Source: CAUZIZ01 sp963579905
GTDB lineage: Bacteria; Acidobacteriota; UBA6911; RPQK01; JAJDTT01
Length of the DNA stretch: 64,000 bases
Assembly (NCBI GenBank): GCA_963579905.1
Contig: CAUZIZ010000005.1
Location: forward strand, 8,355-72,354
Reading direction: 5' to 3'
Each line of letters opens with the position of its first letter. Position 1 is the stretch's first letter. The translations under genes were made by a program, and so were the position numbers. This document shows positions 25,883 to 35,283 of this stretch, in pieces. A model generated the notes under the pieces. That model was not told the DNA's origin and did no database searches. It saw only the letters and a list, made by a program, of their open reading frames with translations.

Positions 25883-27013
25883 ATGCGTATTGATACTATC
25901 GAGATTTTTCATGTTGCCATGCCCTTGATCTATCCTTGGCGGACCGCCTATGGCGAGGACGCTGCGATAGATTCTGTGCTGGTCAGGATGCGGAGTGGCG
26001 ATCTGGAAGCCTGGAGTGAGACGACACCCTTTGCGGCACCCCAGTACAGCCCAGAGTGGGCGCGAGGTGTATTTCACTGCGTCCGTGAGTGGCTGGCGCC
26101 TTCGCTGATTGGTCGCAACATAGAAAGCGGCGAGGAGCTGCAGCAGATCCTGTCGTTCGTCAAAGGTAATCCATTCGCCAAGAGTTCTCTGGATATCGGC
26201 TGGTGGATCCTCAAGGCCCTGGAGGAGGGGCAGCCTCTCTATCGTCTTCTGGGTGGGAATCGGCCTGAAATCGACGTGGGTGCAGATTTCGGAATCATGG
26301 ATTCGATCGACGACCTCCTGCGGGGTTTGGAGGGAGCAGTGGATGCCGGTTTCAAGCGCGTCAAGTTGAAGTTCCGTCCCGGCTGGGACCTCGAGATGCT
26401 GCGGCAAGTCAGGGGGCGCTTCCCCTCAGAGACTTTTCATATCGACTGCAATAGTGGCTACCAACTGAGCGACGTCGACATGTTTCGGCGGATCGATGAG
26501 TTCGGCCTGGCCATGATCGAACAGCCGCTGGCGCACGATGATCTGTTGGATCATGCCAAGCTGCAGAAGGAGATTCAGACTCCAGTCTGCCTTGACGAGA
26601 GCATTACGACACTCGAGAAGGCGAGAAAGGCTATTGAACTGGGGAGTTGCCGCTACGTCAATGTGAAGCCTGCTCGAGTAGGAGGACTGACGATCGCCAA
26701 ACAGATCCACGATTTGTGCAAGGAAAAGGGCATTCCCTGTTGGATCGGGTCCATGTTGGAGAGTGCCATCGGTACTAGAGCCAACGCTGCCATGGCTACT
26801 TTGGGAAACTTCACGTATCCCGCTGATCTGTTCCCCACAAGCCGCTTCTACCACCAAGACCTGGGCTCTCCCCATGTGGAGCTGTTTCAAGAGGACGATG
26901 GGCCAAAGATTGTCCTTCTGGACCGGCCCGGAACGGGCACAGAGCCGGATCGGGAGATGCTGGAACGCTGCAGTCTATCCCGTGCTCTGGTGAATTGTCC
27001 CCTGCAGTCTTGA
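25883..27013 (+). CDS. o-Succinylbenzoate synthase / N-succinylamino acid racemase family enzyme
   Basis: Enolase-superfamily enzyme of 376 residues, starting at the ATG following GAGGTGAACC. It carries the muconate-lactonising/OSBS subgroup residues: catalytic KLK in FKRVKLKFRPG, metal ligands in HIDCNSGYQ, MIEQPLAHDD and CLDESI, and the second catalytic lysine in VNVKPARVGG. These proteins make o-succinylbenzoate for menaquinone and/or racemise N-succinylamino acids. No other menaquinone gene is nearby, so the racemase activity is at least as likely. It is convergent with the MFS gene only 7 bases away. Confidence 0.87.
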   Translation: MRIDTIEIFHVAMPLIYPWRTAYGEDAAIDSVLVRMRSGDLEAWSETTPFAAPQYSPEWARGVFHCVREWLAPSLIGRNIESGEELQQILSFVKGNPFAKSSLDIGWWILKALEEGQPLYRLLGGNRPEIDVGADFGIMDSIDDLLRGLEGAVDAGFKRVKLKFRPGWDLEMLRQVRGRFPSETFHIDCNSGYQLSDVDMFRRIDEFGLAMIEQPLAHDDLLDHAKLQKEIQTPVCLDESITTLEKARKAIELGSCRYVNVKPARVGGLTIAKQIHDLCKEKGIPCWIGSMLESAIGTRANAAMATLGNFTYPADLFPTSRFYHQDLGSPHVELFQEDDGPKIVLLDRPGTGTEPDREMLERCSLSRALVNCPLQS

Positions 27014-27020
27014 GATTTTC

Positions 27021-28268
27021 TTAAGTCGTTACCTCAGCAGCCGAGTCGGGTTCCCGGAACACGGCCCAGAAGATCACTGCACAGAGAGTCGTGACCAGAG
27101 CGGGAACGGCAAAGACGATGCCGTAATCGGTGATCTCTCCCGCGGTACAGATCTCTTTCAGCCAACCCGCGAAAATACTTCCGCCAAAGAGGCCGATCCC
27201 CAGCACAGCCACGTTAATAAGGGACTGGGCAGAGGTCCGAATATCCTTCGGTGCCACCATGTCCGTGTAAATGAATGCCACTACAAAAAAGAAGACGTAG
27301 CAGAAACCGTGTAGGGCGAGGGAGCCAACCGCTACCCAGATTACCCCGGGAGTCGACTCGTGCATCATCCAAACCAGTGCGAATATGACATATCGGATGG
27401 GCCAGGCCAGAATTCCCAGGAGCATCGACTTGCGCACTCCCCAACGTGCGAGGGCGTAGGGAAGCAGCGCTGCCATGGTGAGTATCTCCGCGATCTGTCC
27501 AATCGTCATCCAAGCAGGGAGATTCTCTGAATTGATGCCTACGGCAGGTCCGATCGTCTGGAGATAGGGAAACGTCAAGACGTAGTACAGTTGTAGTTCG
27601 GTCGCGACCACGAAGGCAATCAGAAAGAAGTAGAGGTAGTTTCGATCGCGGAGCAGTGCCAGAGCGCGACGAAACGCCAGCGGATCAGCCGCCTCCCTGG
27701 AGGGCGGAGTATGAGGCAGCCTCAGCGAGAAGAGTGCCATTGTCAGGGAGAAGACTCCCGCCAGTACGAAGGCGTCTATATAGTCGGCACCCTCGGTATT
27801 GTAGTTGACCCGCAGCAAGGTTAGAATCCAGTTGGCCATGATCCAACCGATGGTTCCCCAGACACGAACCGGACCAAAATCTCTCTGCCCATCCTCCAGA
27901 TGCTGGAACGCAAGGGCGTTGGTTAGTGCCAATGTGGGAGCAAAGACGAGGCAGTAGAGGAACATCAGGGCGAGCATGGGGGTAAGCGTGGAGGTGAAGG
28001 CCATCGCGACCAGCAGTGCTCCTCCCAGGAGTTGGAATAGAGCCAGCGCCTTTTGGGTTGGCAGCCAGCGGTCAGCGACCTGGCCGGCAGTGAAGGGGGA
28101 TAACAGGTTGGCCAGGGGAAAGGCCGCATAAATAAGGCCTAGTCCCCACCCCGTAAATCCAAGCCGAGCCTCCAGGTAACCAGCCAGAGCCGGAGCCCAA
28201 GCTCCCCAGATCGCATACTGCAGAAACATCATCAAACTCAGTTTGGGATGTCGGAACATGTTTCGCAT
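27021..28268 (-). CDS. MFS transporter, nucleoside:H+ symporter-like
   Basis: 415 residues with about twelve hydrophobic helices. The start resembles NupG/XapB-type permeases (MMFLQYAIWGAWAPALAGYL), and the cytoplasmic loop has GQVADRW followed by LPTQKALA and the helix-5 motif FGPVRVWGTIGWI. Typical substrates of this branch are nucleosides, but distant members carry other small polar molecules. It lies 176 bases downstream of a PfkB kinase and, in the same orientation, may import that kinase's substrate. Confidence 0.83.
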   Translation of the reverse strand: MRNMFRHPKLSLMMFLQYAIWGAWAPALAGYLEARLGFTGWGLGLIYAAFPLANLLSPFTAGQVADRWLPTQKALALFQLLGGALLVAMAFTSTLTPMLALMFLYCLVFAPTLALTNALAFQHLEDGQRDFGPVRVWGTIGWIMANWILTLLRVNYNTEGADYIDAFVLAGVFSLTMALFSLRLPHTPPSREAADPLAFRRALALLRDRNYLYFFLIAFVVATELQLYYVLTFPYLQTIGPAVGINSENLPAWMTIGQIAEILTMAALLPYALARWGVRKSMLLGILAWPIRYVIFALVWMMHESTPGVIWVAVGSLALHGFCYVFFFVVAFIYTDMVAPKDIRTSAQSLINVAVLGIGLFGGSIFAGWLKEICTAGEITDYGIVFAVPALVTTLCAVIFWAVFREPDSAAEVTT

Positions 28269-28444
28269 CGGTTACGGCCTTTCCGGGGTCGTCGGTTACG
28301 GGTTGCAGGTCGCAAGTCGGAAGGACGGCGCTCCAGGCCCCTGGGAGGCGTCTGCCTGTGCCGCGTTGGCCTGGCACCCCGCCATATTGGATCTGGGGAA
28401 ACCTGCAAACTTGTGATCTGTGATCTGAGACGCTCGATCGCTTT

Positions 28445-29482
28445 TCACGCTCTATTCTGATTCCGCCACAGTTCCAGGCGGTCCGGTAATTGCTCAGGTC
28501 TTGCCGTCCCGGTCATTGCCAGTTGCTGAATCGTTAGGGAGGCCACCAGATTGGCTATCAGGGCCGCCTCGGGAAGGGATGCGCCACTGGCCAGGGCGAG
28601 AATGGCGCCGGCGCAGGTCGAATCTCCGGCCCCGGTAGAATCGGTGGGGCCCTCGATTCTTACTGCGGGTATCAACGTCATCTGCGGATCGGTCACAAGC
28701 GCGCCTCGCTCACCCAACGTGGCGCAGACCGGTCCCCCGGTCTCGGCTCGCAAGTCAGGCAGTGCCCTTTTTACCGATTCCAGGTCAATTCTTTCTTCCG
28801 GCAGCGGATTGGGATGATCTACGACCTCGAACTGGTTGGGTTTGATGATGAGGTTTCGGAAGAGCCGAATATGCGTCCGGCTGTCCGCCAGGAAGACTAC
28901 ATCAGGATGTCGCTTGGCCTGTTCGGCAAGCCTGCCGCGCACTCTGGATGTGATGATCCCGCAGTCGTCTTCCTCCACCTGGTCAGCTATGACAACGCCA
29001 TCGACGTCCCCGAGCAGCTGATCAAGGATCTCGATCACAGCTTCGATAACCTGGTCGGGCGTGGGTTTTCGGTTCTTTGTGTCGTAGCGCTCGTGCTCGC
29101 CTGCCAAACTGGTATCTGTCATGTTCCTGGGTTTGAGGTAGGTTGGGGTCATCAGTAAGGGATCCTGCAGGAGGCCCGAGGTGTTGCAGCCAAGGCGTCC
29201 CAGGGCCGTCAAGAGGTCGTGAGCCTCACCGTCTTTACCGATCGCTCCCACCGTATGAACCGTGGCGGTTCCGAGGGATACCAGGTTGTTGACGATTGTT
29301 CCGGCCGCTCCTGGAGTGCGACGAATTCCAACGACCTGGTGCGCCGGCTGGCCGCTTTCAACACTACGCTCCAGGATCCTCGGGTCAGTGTCGAGGTACT
29401 TGTCCAGGAAGAAGTCCCCGATGACCGCAATCCGGCGAGAGTCGAATCTAGCGATCAATTCTTGGAGGCGCTCTGGTGTCAT
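28445..29482 (-). CDS. PfkB-family sugar kinase, RfaE/HldE-like
   Basis: 345 residues. The N-terminal segment IAVIGDFFLDKYLDTDP and the anion-hole/catalytic region DSTGAGDSTCAGAI place it in the ribokinase-like superfamily, closest in look to the kinase half of HldE (D-glycero-D-manno-heptose-7-phosphate kinase). The first Gly of the usual PGGAA motif region reads RTPGAAGTI. The adenylyltransferase half of HldE is absent. It follows the deoxyhypusine-synthase-like gene by 20 bases on the minus strand, in a cluster with an HAD phosphatase. Heptose-like substrate is an inference; other sugars are possible. Confidence 0.82.
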   Translation of the reverse strand: MTPERLQELIARFDSRRIAVIGDFFLDKYLDTDPRILERSVESGQPAHQVVGIRRTPGAAGTIVNNLVSLGTATVHTVGAIGKDGEAHDLLTALGRLGCNTSGLLQDPLLMTPTYLKPRNMTDTSLAGEHERYDTKNRKPTPDQVIEAVIEILDQLLGDVDGVVIADQVEEDDCGIITSRVRGRLAEQAKRHPDVVFLADSRTHIRLFRNLIIKPNQFEVVDHPNPLPEERIDLESVKRALPDLRAETGGPVCATLGERGALVTDPQMTLIPAVRIEGPTDSTGAGDSTCAGAILALASGASLPEAALIANLVASLTIQQLAMTGTARPEQLPDRLELWRNQNRA

Positions 29483-29502
29483 CTCTACGTAGTTCGCTGA
29501 TG

Positions 29503-30468
29503 CTATAGCCTAGAGATGATCTCGTCATAGAGTGCCGGTACGGTTTCGCGATGGCGACCTCGGACGTAGTAGCTTTCTCCACCGTCTGCTATGGTTCGGA
29601 CCAGAATCGTTTTATAGGGCCGAAAATAGTAGCGAGGATCTTCTTTGGGCGCTTCCTGGGAGAGATCTTCTCCCAACTCTAGAAGGTCAAATACTCCCGT
29701 AGTAAACCGACTTATGGTGCGATTCTGTTGGGTTGCCACGTTTCGGGCCATCGCTAGGGCTTTAAGATAGATTTCGGGGCCCATGACCGCCGAACCAATG
29801 TTCAGGAATACACCTCCTTCCAACTCCGTGACCGACTGAGTGAAGATCAAGAAGTCGATAAACGAAGTGGCTCCGGTGGCGGCTCCATCACAATTTGGAT
29901 GTTCGTGAACGATGTCCTGACCGATGGATACGTGGACGGTGACTGGTACTCCCAGGCGATATCCCGAGGCGAGAAGACTTTCGTTGCGGAAGGCGAAGTT
30001 GCTGTCTTCGATCATGCGGCCAACGGCCTCGCCCAGGCCGATTCCGTCTTGATGTCCCTCCACAGCAGCCTCATTGATCTTCCCGGTTTCGCGCCATAAC
30101 CCAAACTGGCCCTGCTTGATGTAGCGGGCCACGCTCTCGCAAGTTTCTCCGATCAAAGCCATCTCGAAATCATGGATGGCGCCGGCACCGTTGACGGCGA
30201 CGTGCCGGAGCAATCCACGCCTCATCAGGTCGATCAGGAGCAGGGAATTTCCCTCCCTTAAAACGTGCGCCCCGCACGCGAAGATCACCGCGCGATTCGA
30301 GCTGGCGGCCTTGACGATTCTCTCTGCCAGGATCGGAAGGGCCGGATGTTCGAAGGGAAGGCGAGGCCCCTCGGGTCGCTTCAAGACCTCTTGGCTGCGC
30401 AGGTCGTGGTCGCGTTCTCGCAGGGGCAGGAGCGTCAACCTAGTCCGATCGAAGGTGGGGAAGGGCAT
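29503..30468 (-). CDS. Deoxyhypusine-synthase-like family protein
   Basis: 321 residues starting at the ATG 4 bases after the HAD gene, preceded by GGAGGGAAAG. The fold looks like the NAD-binding deoxyhypusine/homospermidine synthase family: AVIFACGAHVLREGNSLLL, RHVAVNGAGAIHDFEMALIG, and HEHPNCDGAATG. Bacteria lack the eIF5A substrate, and bacterial relatives include homospermidine synthase and proteins of unknown role. Clear equivalents of the catalytic lysine region are not recognisable here, so I do not assign polyamine chemistry. Tight spacing with HAD and PfkB genes argues for a shared pathway. Family placement rests on motif resemblance. Confidence 0.55.
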   Translation of the reverse strand: MPFPTFDRTRLTLLPLRERDHDLRSQEVLKRPEGPRLPFEHPALPILAERIVKAASSNRAVIFACGAHVLREGNSLLLIDLMRRGLLRHVAVNGAGAIHDFEMALIGETCESVARYIKQGQFGLWRETGKINEAAVEGHQDGIGLGEAVGRMIEDSNFAFRNESLLASGYRLGVPVTVHVSIGQDIVHEHPNCDGAATGATSFIDFLIFTQSVTELEGGVFLNIGSAVMGPEIYLKALAMARNVATQQNRTISRFTTGVFDLLELGEDLSQEAPKEDPRYYFRPYKTILVRTIADGGESYYVRGRHRETVPALYDEIISRL

Positions 30469-30472
30469 GCTC

Positions 30473-31354
30473 TCAGCTTTCCCTCCAGAGATGCCGGAAT
30501 AATACCTCGCAATCTCGAAAGTCAGGAATGACAAAATCGGCACCGGCCTGGATCAGACGTTCTCGTTTCCATGGGTCCGGACGGCCACTGCGGCCAGTTT
30601 CATCAGTTGCAACGGCCACAGCGGTGCCTCCCACTAACTTGACGTTTTCTATCTCCACATAGCCGTCACCGAAGCCAATCAGGACGGAACCATCGACATC
30701 GTTCTCGCGCAGAATCCTCTCAATGACCAGTTGCTTCGAAAAGTTCTTGTAATCGGCCACAGCACCGTAGATCTGATTACCGAAGAACGCCCCGAGACCG
30801 AGCAGTTCGACTTCTTCCCGGACGTATTCCTCATCTGTTCCGCTCGCCAAGTACAGATCGACGCCCCGGGTTTGCAAGGCCTCCAAGGCCTCCCGTGTAA
30901 AAGGAACCAGCATTTCCCGAGGTTCCTGGGCGCCACTGCGTAGCTTCTCTCTGCGACCGTGGATCTTCTTCATCATACGCTCCAGGTACTCCTTCTTGTA
31001 GGTCTGAGCGTCCTCAGGCTGCGCGCCGCGAGCGGCAACCTCGCCCGCCAGCCGGATCATCTGGTAGATCGTCTGTCGTCCGGTTAGATCCTTCACGAAC
31101 TGCATAGTCAGGCGGGTGAGGTCCTCTTCCGATTCCTCGGTGCCGGTCTGTCGGAGAACCTCAACCATCATTGCGATCATCACCTCGAGCCAGCCTTCGC
31201 GGATGAGGCTCAAGGTTCCATCGAAGTCGAACAGCGCACGGCTGGGCGGACGCTCCAGAGTGGTCTGACGGATCAGTTCGATCGTTGAGGACTCTGGGAG
31301 GTATTCAGACTCCGGCGAGGGAGGTGGATTCTCTATGTTCTGCTCTGATTCCAT
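30473..31354 (-). CDS. HAD-superfamily phosphatase
   Basis: 293 residues. AGGAGA lies seven bases before the ATG. After a Pro/Glu-rich N-terminus the HAD motif I appears as ALFDFDGTLS, motif II as LYLASGTDEE, motif III lysine in ADYKNFSKQ, and motif IV in LIGFGDGYVEIENVK. The large alpha-helical cap between motifs I and II identifies a phosphoglycolate-phosphatase-like hydrolase. It is the first gene of the minus-strand cluster with the deoxyhypusine-synthase-like and PfkB genes and presumably dephosphorylates an intermediate made there. The substrate is unknown. Confidence 0.85.
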   Translation of the reverse strand: MESEQNIENPPPSPESEYLPESSTIELIRQTTLERPPSRALFDFDGTLSLIREGWLEVMIAMMVEVLRQTGTEESEEDLTRLTMQFVKDLTGRQTIYQMIRLAGEVAARGAQPEDAQTYKKEYLERMMKKIHGRREKLRSGAQEPREMLVPFTREALEALQTRGVDLYLASGTDEEYVREEVELLGLGAFFGNQIYGAVADYKNFSKQLVIERILRENDVDGSVLIGFGDGYVEIENVKLVGGTAVAVATDETGRSGRPDPWKRERLIQAGADFVIPDFRDCEVLFRHLWRES

Positions 31355-31755
31355 TAACGTCTCCTGTTTCCGAAACAGAGTGGGATTCTACTGTATAGGA
31401 AGCAGGAGATCGACCGGAAGAGTGAGCTGAACAGGCCTAAATCATGGCGATTGAGCGTTCATTTCGAACGTCAAAGGACCGAAGATGGGCGGCGCAGCCG
31501 GGAGCCGCAATCAGATTCAGGCGTTTATCGATGACCCGGGTGTTGAAGAGGGATGGCCAGAGTGCGTGACCTTCATGGAGTGGGTAACAGGCATTAGGGT
31601 CACGCCTCTGACTCTCTTGCCGGAGCCTTTCCGTACTGGCGGATTTGCCAGCTCCGCCAGGAGAACAGCCCCGGAAATTGGCTGGGTTTTACAGCTACAG
31701 GCTGCGGCTGTCGGATTTGCAGACAACCGTGGCCTGAGCACCAGACAGTCGAATT

Positions 31756-31845
31756 CTAGAAGGGCCCGCCACCTCCCCAGAAAAAATCAAACCAGTCAGA
31801 CCAAATGATTGCCCAAAAAAAGACAGTTCCAACTAACTTCCTCAT
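31756..31845 (-). CDS. 29-residue aromatic, membrane-type microprotein (candidate)
   Basis: A small minus-strand reading frame: ATG at 31843-31845, TAG at 31756-31758. The product starts MRKLVGTVFFWAIIW, continues SDWFDFFWGGGG and ends PF; 11 of 29 residues are Trp or Phe. The GGAGG of GGGAGGAACACGAG stands 8 bases before the ATG, one of the best ribosome binding sites in this window, and a perfect TATAAT lies about 130 bases upstream. The basic start and the hydrophobic run fit a tiny membrane protein. No known family is claimed; the support is the start signal plus the unusual composition. Confidence 0.45.
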   Translation of the reverse strand: MRKLVGTVFFWAIIWSDWFDFFWGGGGPF

Positions 31846-31873
31846 CTCGTGTTCCTCCCAAATAGCGATACTA

Positions 31874-31977
31874 CTCACGGTTCTAAAACTCTTTTCCCCT
31901 CCACCGTGAGAGCGGGTTCGCAGGATAGCTAGCAGGTCGTGGGTTAAACTTTTACGTAGACCGTCAGAAAAATTATA
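31874..31977 (-). promoter_or_regulatory. Candidate promoter and leader hairpin of the microprotein
   Basis: On the minus strand TATAAT (31972-31977) lacks a strong -35 partner. The predicted leader contains the inverted repeat CTCACGGT/ACCGTGAG (31903-31910 with 31874-31881) enclosing a GGAGGGG purine tract, about 30 bases ahead of the start. Confidence 0.35.
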
Positions 31978-32218
31978 ACGCTTTTAGAATGAGTATCTTG
32001 AGGTAGTGAATTTGGTTAAGGACGTCCAACCTGTCCAAATTGAGTTGTCGAGGAAGCGTCAACAAACCGACACCCCGGTGACAGAAATATGTCGCTTGCG
32101 GGTCTGACTTCTTTGGGAGCCTTGGTTTCCGGTATCGGGTCGAAGTATGCCTGCCGAGCCTAGCGGGGCCACCAGCTGGCGCTGGTTCATTCAGGCGGAA
32201 ACTTCTCCATTGCCTACT

Positions 32219-32439
32219 ACACCAAAGGTGTTATTGCGTGTAGCCCAGGGTTGGCGATGCGGAGCGAAGCGAGCTACCCTGGGTTTAAGTTGTCTTGTTT
32301 TTTCTACGCTGAAAAGCGTTGTTGCCGAGACGTAGCCAGTCGGCGATAACCCCGATGGGGTAAGGACAGACCCGACTGAACCCAGGGTAGCTCGCTTCGC
32401 ATTGCAACCCTGGGCTACACGCAATCACACCTTCGGTGT
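32219..32439. repeat. Large inverted repeat with 60-base arms
   Basis: The left arm (32219-32285) and right arm (32379-32439) are near-perfect reverse complements built on GTGTAGCCCAGGGTTG and AGCGAGCTACCCTGGGTT. The 93-base centre has a small CGCTGAAAAGCG hairpin. A related AGCCCAGGGTT repeat occurs at 38492-38730. Confidence 0.8.
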
Positions 32440-32493
32440 ACGAGCGAGTCCCAAGAAACTTGTAACGACATTCTAGCTTCCCTCAAGTTTCAG

Positions 32494-33467
32494 TCAGTAT
32501 TCCCAATCCGACCCGGCTGAATCTGTCTCTTCAGGAAGTGCCGCTTGAAAACCTGTTTTCCAGCTCGCGAAAGCGGGCGACCAGCCGAGTTCCTTCTTGG
32601 CTTTCTCGTTTGAGGCTCCGCGCTGCTCGTTCATGACGTAGAGGCCGTAGCGGCCGACCGCAAGTCTCGCCAGGAGGAGGGCACTTTCCTGGGCCGGGGA
32701 GCGTCGAGGGCCGCCGCATAGATAGGCAGCCAATCCCGAAGTGGGGCCGGCAGGTCGTCGACGATGTTGAAGATCCCCACCGGGCCTCCCTCGATCGCCG
32801 AAACGGTTGCCGTCGCCGCATCATCGACGTGGACGAAGGAGAAGACTCCTGAGCCGCTGGCTGCGATTGGGAACTGACGTTTCCTGACCAGAGCCCAACC
32901 GAGCCGTCAGAGGCATACGCTGTACCCCCTCCGTAGAGATACCCGTAGCGAAGTACTACCCCTTCGACACCGTCGGCTGAAGTCACCTGTCGCTCCAGAT
33001 CGTCCATTGCGAAAACCGTCCGACTCCAGGGCAAGGGAGCTTCCGTCCAAAGCGGAGCCGTCTCGTCTTTTACCGGTCCGCCCAGCGGAGCATATGCAGA
33101 ATGCGATGCTCTGGGCGACAATCCGCTTTATACCGGCGTTCAGCGCCACCCCAACCAGATTCCTGGTTCCCTCGATGCGGATCCGGTCGTTCTCGGCGAG
33201 CTGATCTGCGATCCTGCGCGGGTGAATGGCAGGGGGCAGCGCCGTCAGCTGGTGGACGACTACGTCGGGCTGGGCATGGCGTATCGAGTCTTCGACACGG
33301 GCCGCTTCGTACACGTCGCAAACAACGGGCCTGGCACCAAGGACCGCGAGTCGATCAGCCCGCTCCTGGCTGCGGGTCATCGCCGTAACTGAATGACCCC
33401 TCTCGATCAGACGGGGCACCAGCGAATTCCCGATCACTCCGCTCGCTCCTGCAACAAAGACCCTCAT
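32494..33467 (-). pseudogene. NAD-dependent epimerase/dehydratase, multiply frameshifted
   Basis: The start MRVFVAGASGVIGNSLVPRL at 33467 is a clear extended-SDR Rossmann motif. The reading passes through at least two further frames: RIEGTRNLVGVALNAGIKRI, then WSRTVFAMDDLERQVTSADG and GVVLRYGYLYGGG, then the C-terminal NEKAKKELGWSP, which is typical of the sugar-nucleotide epimerase family end. Reconstructed length is about 320 residues, normal for the family, so the gene is complete but broken by several indels. It neighbours a glycosyltransferase pseudogene, suggesting a degraded glycan locus. Confidence 0.85.
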
Positions 33468-33981
33468 TTCGCCGTGCCTTTCATGCCGTTGGCCAGCTCT
33501 ATCTGCTGTCACCCCATCTCAGAGGGGGGTCTACAACCAAAAGACGAGAAAGGCCACCCGGATGTGACATCCAAAATGACAGGGCTTTTACCAGATGTCG
33601 AGCTGCCCGGATAGGCACAGAAACTTCGGCCTGGAGGCCAAAGCTACGTAAGAGCGCTCGGAACCTCGGGAAGGCTGGGTTCGTCTGGGGATGTCTTCAT
33701 TCGACGCTGCAGTCCAGCAGCTCGACGGGCACGACGGCCGCATCCGAAAAATTGGAGTAGTTGATCGGCTGAGAGCCTCGAAGCACAATCTGGGTTCCAC
33801 TATCGGTGCCACCTTGGCCCATGTCGAGCAGAGCGTAGCGCTGCAGCAGGCACTTGCGTCGACACGGAACAAGCTGGAACAGACCCAACGACAGGTTGAA
33901 CGGTTGACGGAAGAACTACGGGCCGCGCGGTCCACTTCGTCTGATCGATAAGGCAAGGGCCAGTCGCTGAGACCTGCTTTC
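33468..33981. other. Region between two pseudogenes
   Basis: Contains only the doubtful short frame at 33691-33951 and a stretch ACTTCGGCCTGGAGGCCAAA (33622-33641), also seen at 48916-48938, that belongs to a hairpin cargo of the repeat family. Confidence 0.5.
33691..33951 (+). CDS. Short coiled-coil open frame, doubtful
   Basis: 86 codons. The C-terminal half (RNKLEQTQRQVERLTEELRA) looks like genuine coiled coil, but there is no convincing ribosome binding site, no family resemblance, and it lies between two decayed genes. It may be the tail of a former larger gene. Confidence 0.22.
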   Translation: MSSFDAAVQQLDGHDGRIRKIGVVDRLRASKHNLGSTIGATLAHVEQSVALQQALASTRNKLEQTQRQVERLTEELRAARSTSSDR

Positions 33982-35204
33982 TCACCTTTGTTTCCCATTG
34001 AGTACAGCTTCGTATATCTCGATCATCTGGGGAAAAACTGCGTTCATGCTGTAGCGTTCTTCAATGGTTTCCTGGGCTGCTTGCCCCAGAAGCTGGCGAT
34101 ACGCGGCAGGATCTTTTAGGACTTCGAGTGCCGTTTCAGTAAACCCATCCACATCAAAGAAATCACACAATAGACCATTCTGGCCGTGACGAATGACTTC
34201 TGCCACCGGAGCGGCATCCGACGCCAGCATGGTACAGCCACACGTCATGGCGTCCAGAAATGACCAACTCAACACGAAGGGGACGGTCAGATACAGGTGC
34301 AGATCGCTTCGACTCAAGACATGAACCAAAACATTCGGATTCACCCGTCCCAGAAAACGAATCCGCTCGAGATCGTAGGTATCCTGCTTCAAGACGTGCG
34401 CCTTGAAGCTTCTCTCCTTGATATATTTCAGATCCCCACCGTAGGCGACCTTGTCGGCCCCGATGACCAGCACAACGACATCGGGATTCGCGTCACAAAT
34501 CCGCTTGGCCACCTGCATGAAAATGTCAAAGCCACGCATCGATTCCAGGCCTCGTGACACATAGGTCACCACTCGAGTCTCGGGTCCAATGGTGAGGTCT
34601 CCAACCTTCAACTCATCGACCTGTCGCAGATGCCAGAAATCGGCGGGGATGCCGTCGTGCAGAACCCGCAACTTGTGACGATACGCCTGCGGAAGCTAGT
34701 CGTATTGAAAACGTGTCGGGGCATAGCCGGCTCGACAATACTCCAGATCAAGCAGAATCATGGCGTTACGCGCCCGGCTGCGCAGGAGGTCGACCTCTTG
34801 AATCGGAAACTTCGGCCGAAATCCCAGGTCTGTCCCTCGGGGATGGTAATAGTATTGAACAGGTTGATGATGGGGACATCAGGAAAGAGCTCAGGCAAAA
34901 AGAGGGTTGAGCCAAATCCCGAGTGTCCGACGATCAGGTCAGGCTGGAGGTGCTCACGCTGCGGTTTGAGAGCTTCATATACGCCGGCGGCGTGACAGAC
35001 GCCGTTCTCAAATGTCCGGGCAGAGTAATGGGCCCGCTGAGCTGCTCCCGCTTGGGCCTTATACTGGATCTTCTCCACACCTTCGACCTTCCCAGCTCCG
35101 GTTTCCGAGACGAAAGTGCACTCATAGCCGTGGCGCTGAACCAGCGCAGCAGCTAGATGTCCAAACTGAGCTGGGAAATTCTGATGGACAAACAGAACGC
35201 GCAT
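33982..35204 (-). pseudogene. Family-4-type glycosyltransferase, broken by frameshift and stop
   Basis: The N-terminal half starts MRVLFVHQNFPAQFGHLAAA at 35204 and reads to LPELFPDVPIINLF. The frame then shifts near 34770-34800, continues RARNAMILLDLEYCRAGYAP in another frame, meets an in-frame TAG after TRFQYD, and resumes LPQAYRHKLRVLHDGIPADF into the GT-B C-terminal domain. That domain has VTYVSRGLESMRGFDIFMQV and the nucleotide-sugar-binding SWSFLDAMTCGCTMLASDAA. The reconstructed protein is about 400 residues and would have transferred sugar to a surface glycan. The usual residue at the stop is Trp or Gln, consistent with one transition mutation. Confidence 0.87.
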
Positions 35205-35283
35205 AGGAGCAAGAATACCTGATCTCTCCCTTTCTATTGTCTCTTCAGAGTTGGATCCACTTTCAAAATAGAGTAAAAACAGA

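Larger units (their letters stand above)
31355..32493. other. Intergenic region with a microprotein gene and a large inverted repeat
   Basis: Apart from the small gene at 31756-31845, its leader and the inverted repeat at 32219-32439, no gene is supported. The plus-strand open frame at 31485-31808 lacks a ribosome binding site and overlaps the microprotein in antisense. Confidence 0.6.

Noticed and set aside
27014..27020. Terminator between the convergent enolase-family and MFS genes
   Set aside because: Only seven bases separate the stops and no hairpin with a T-run is visible.
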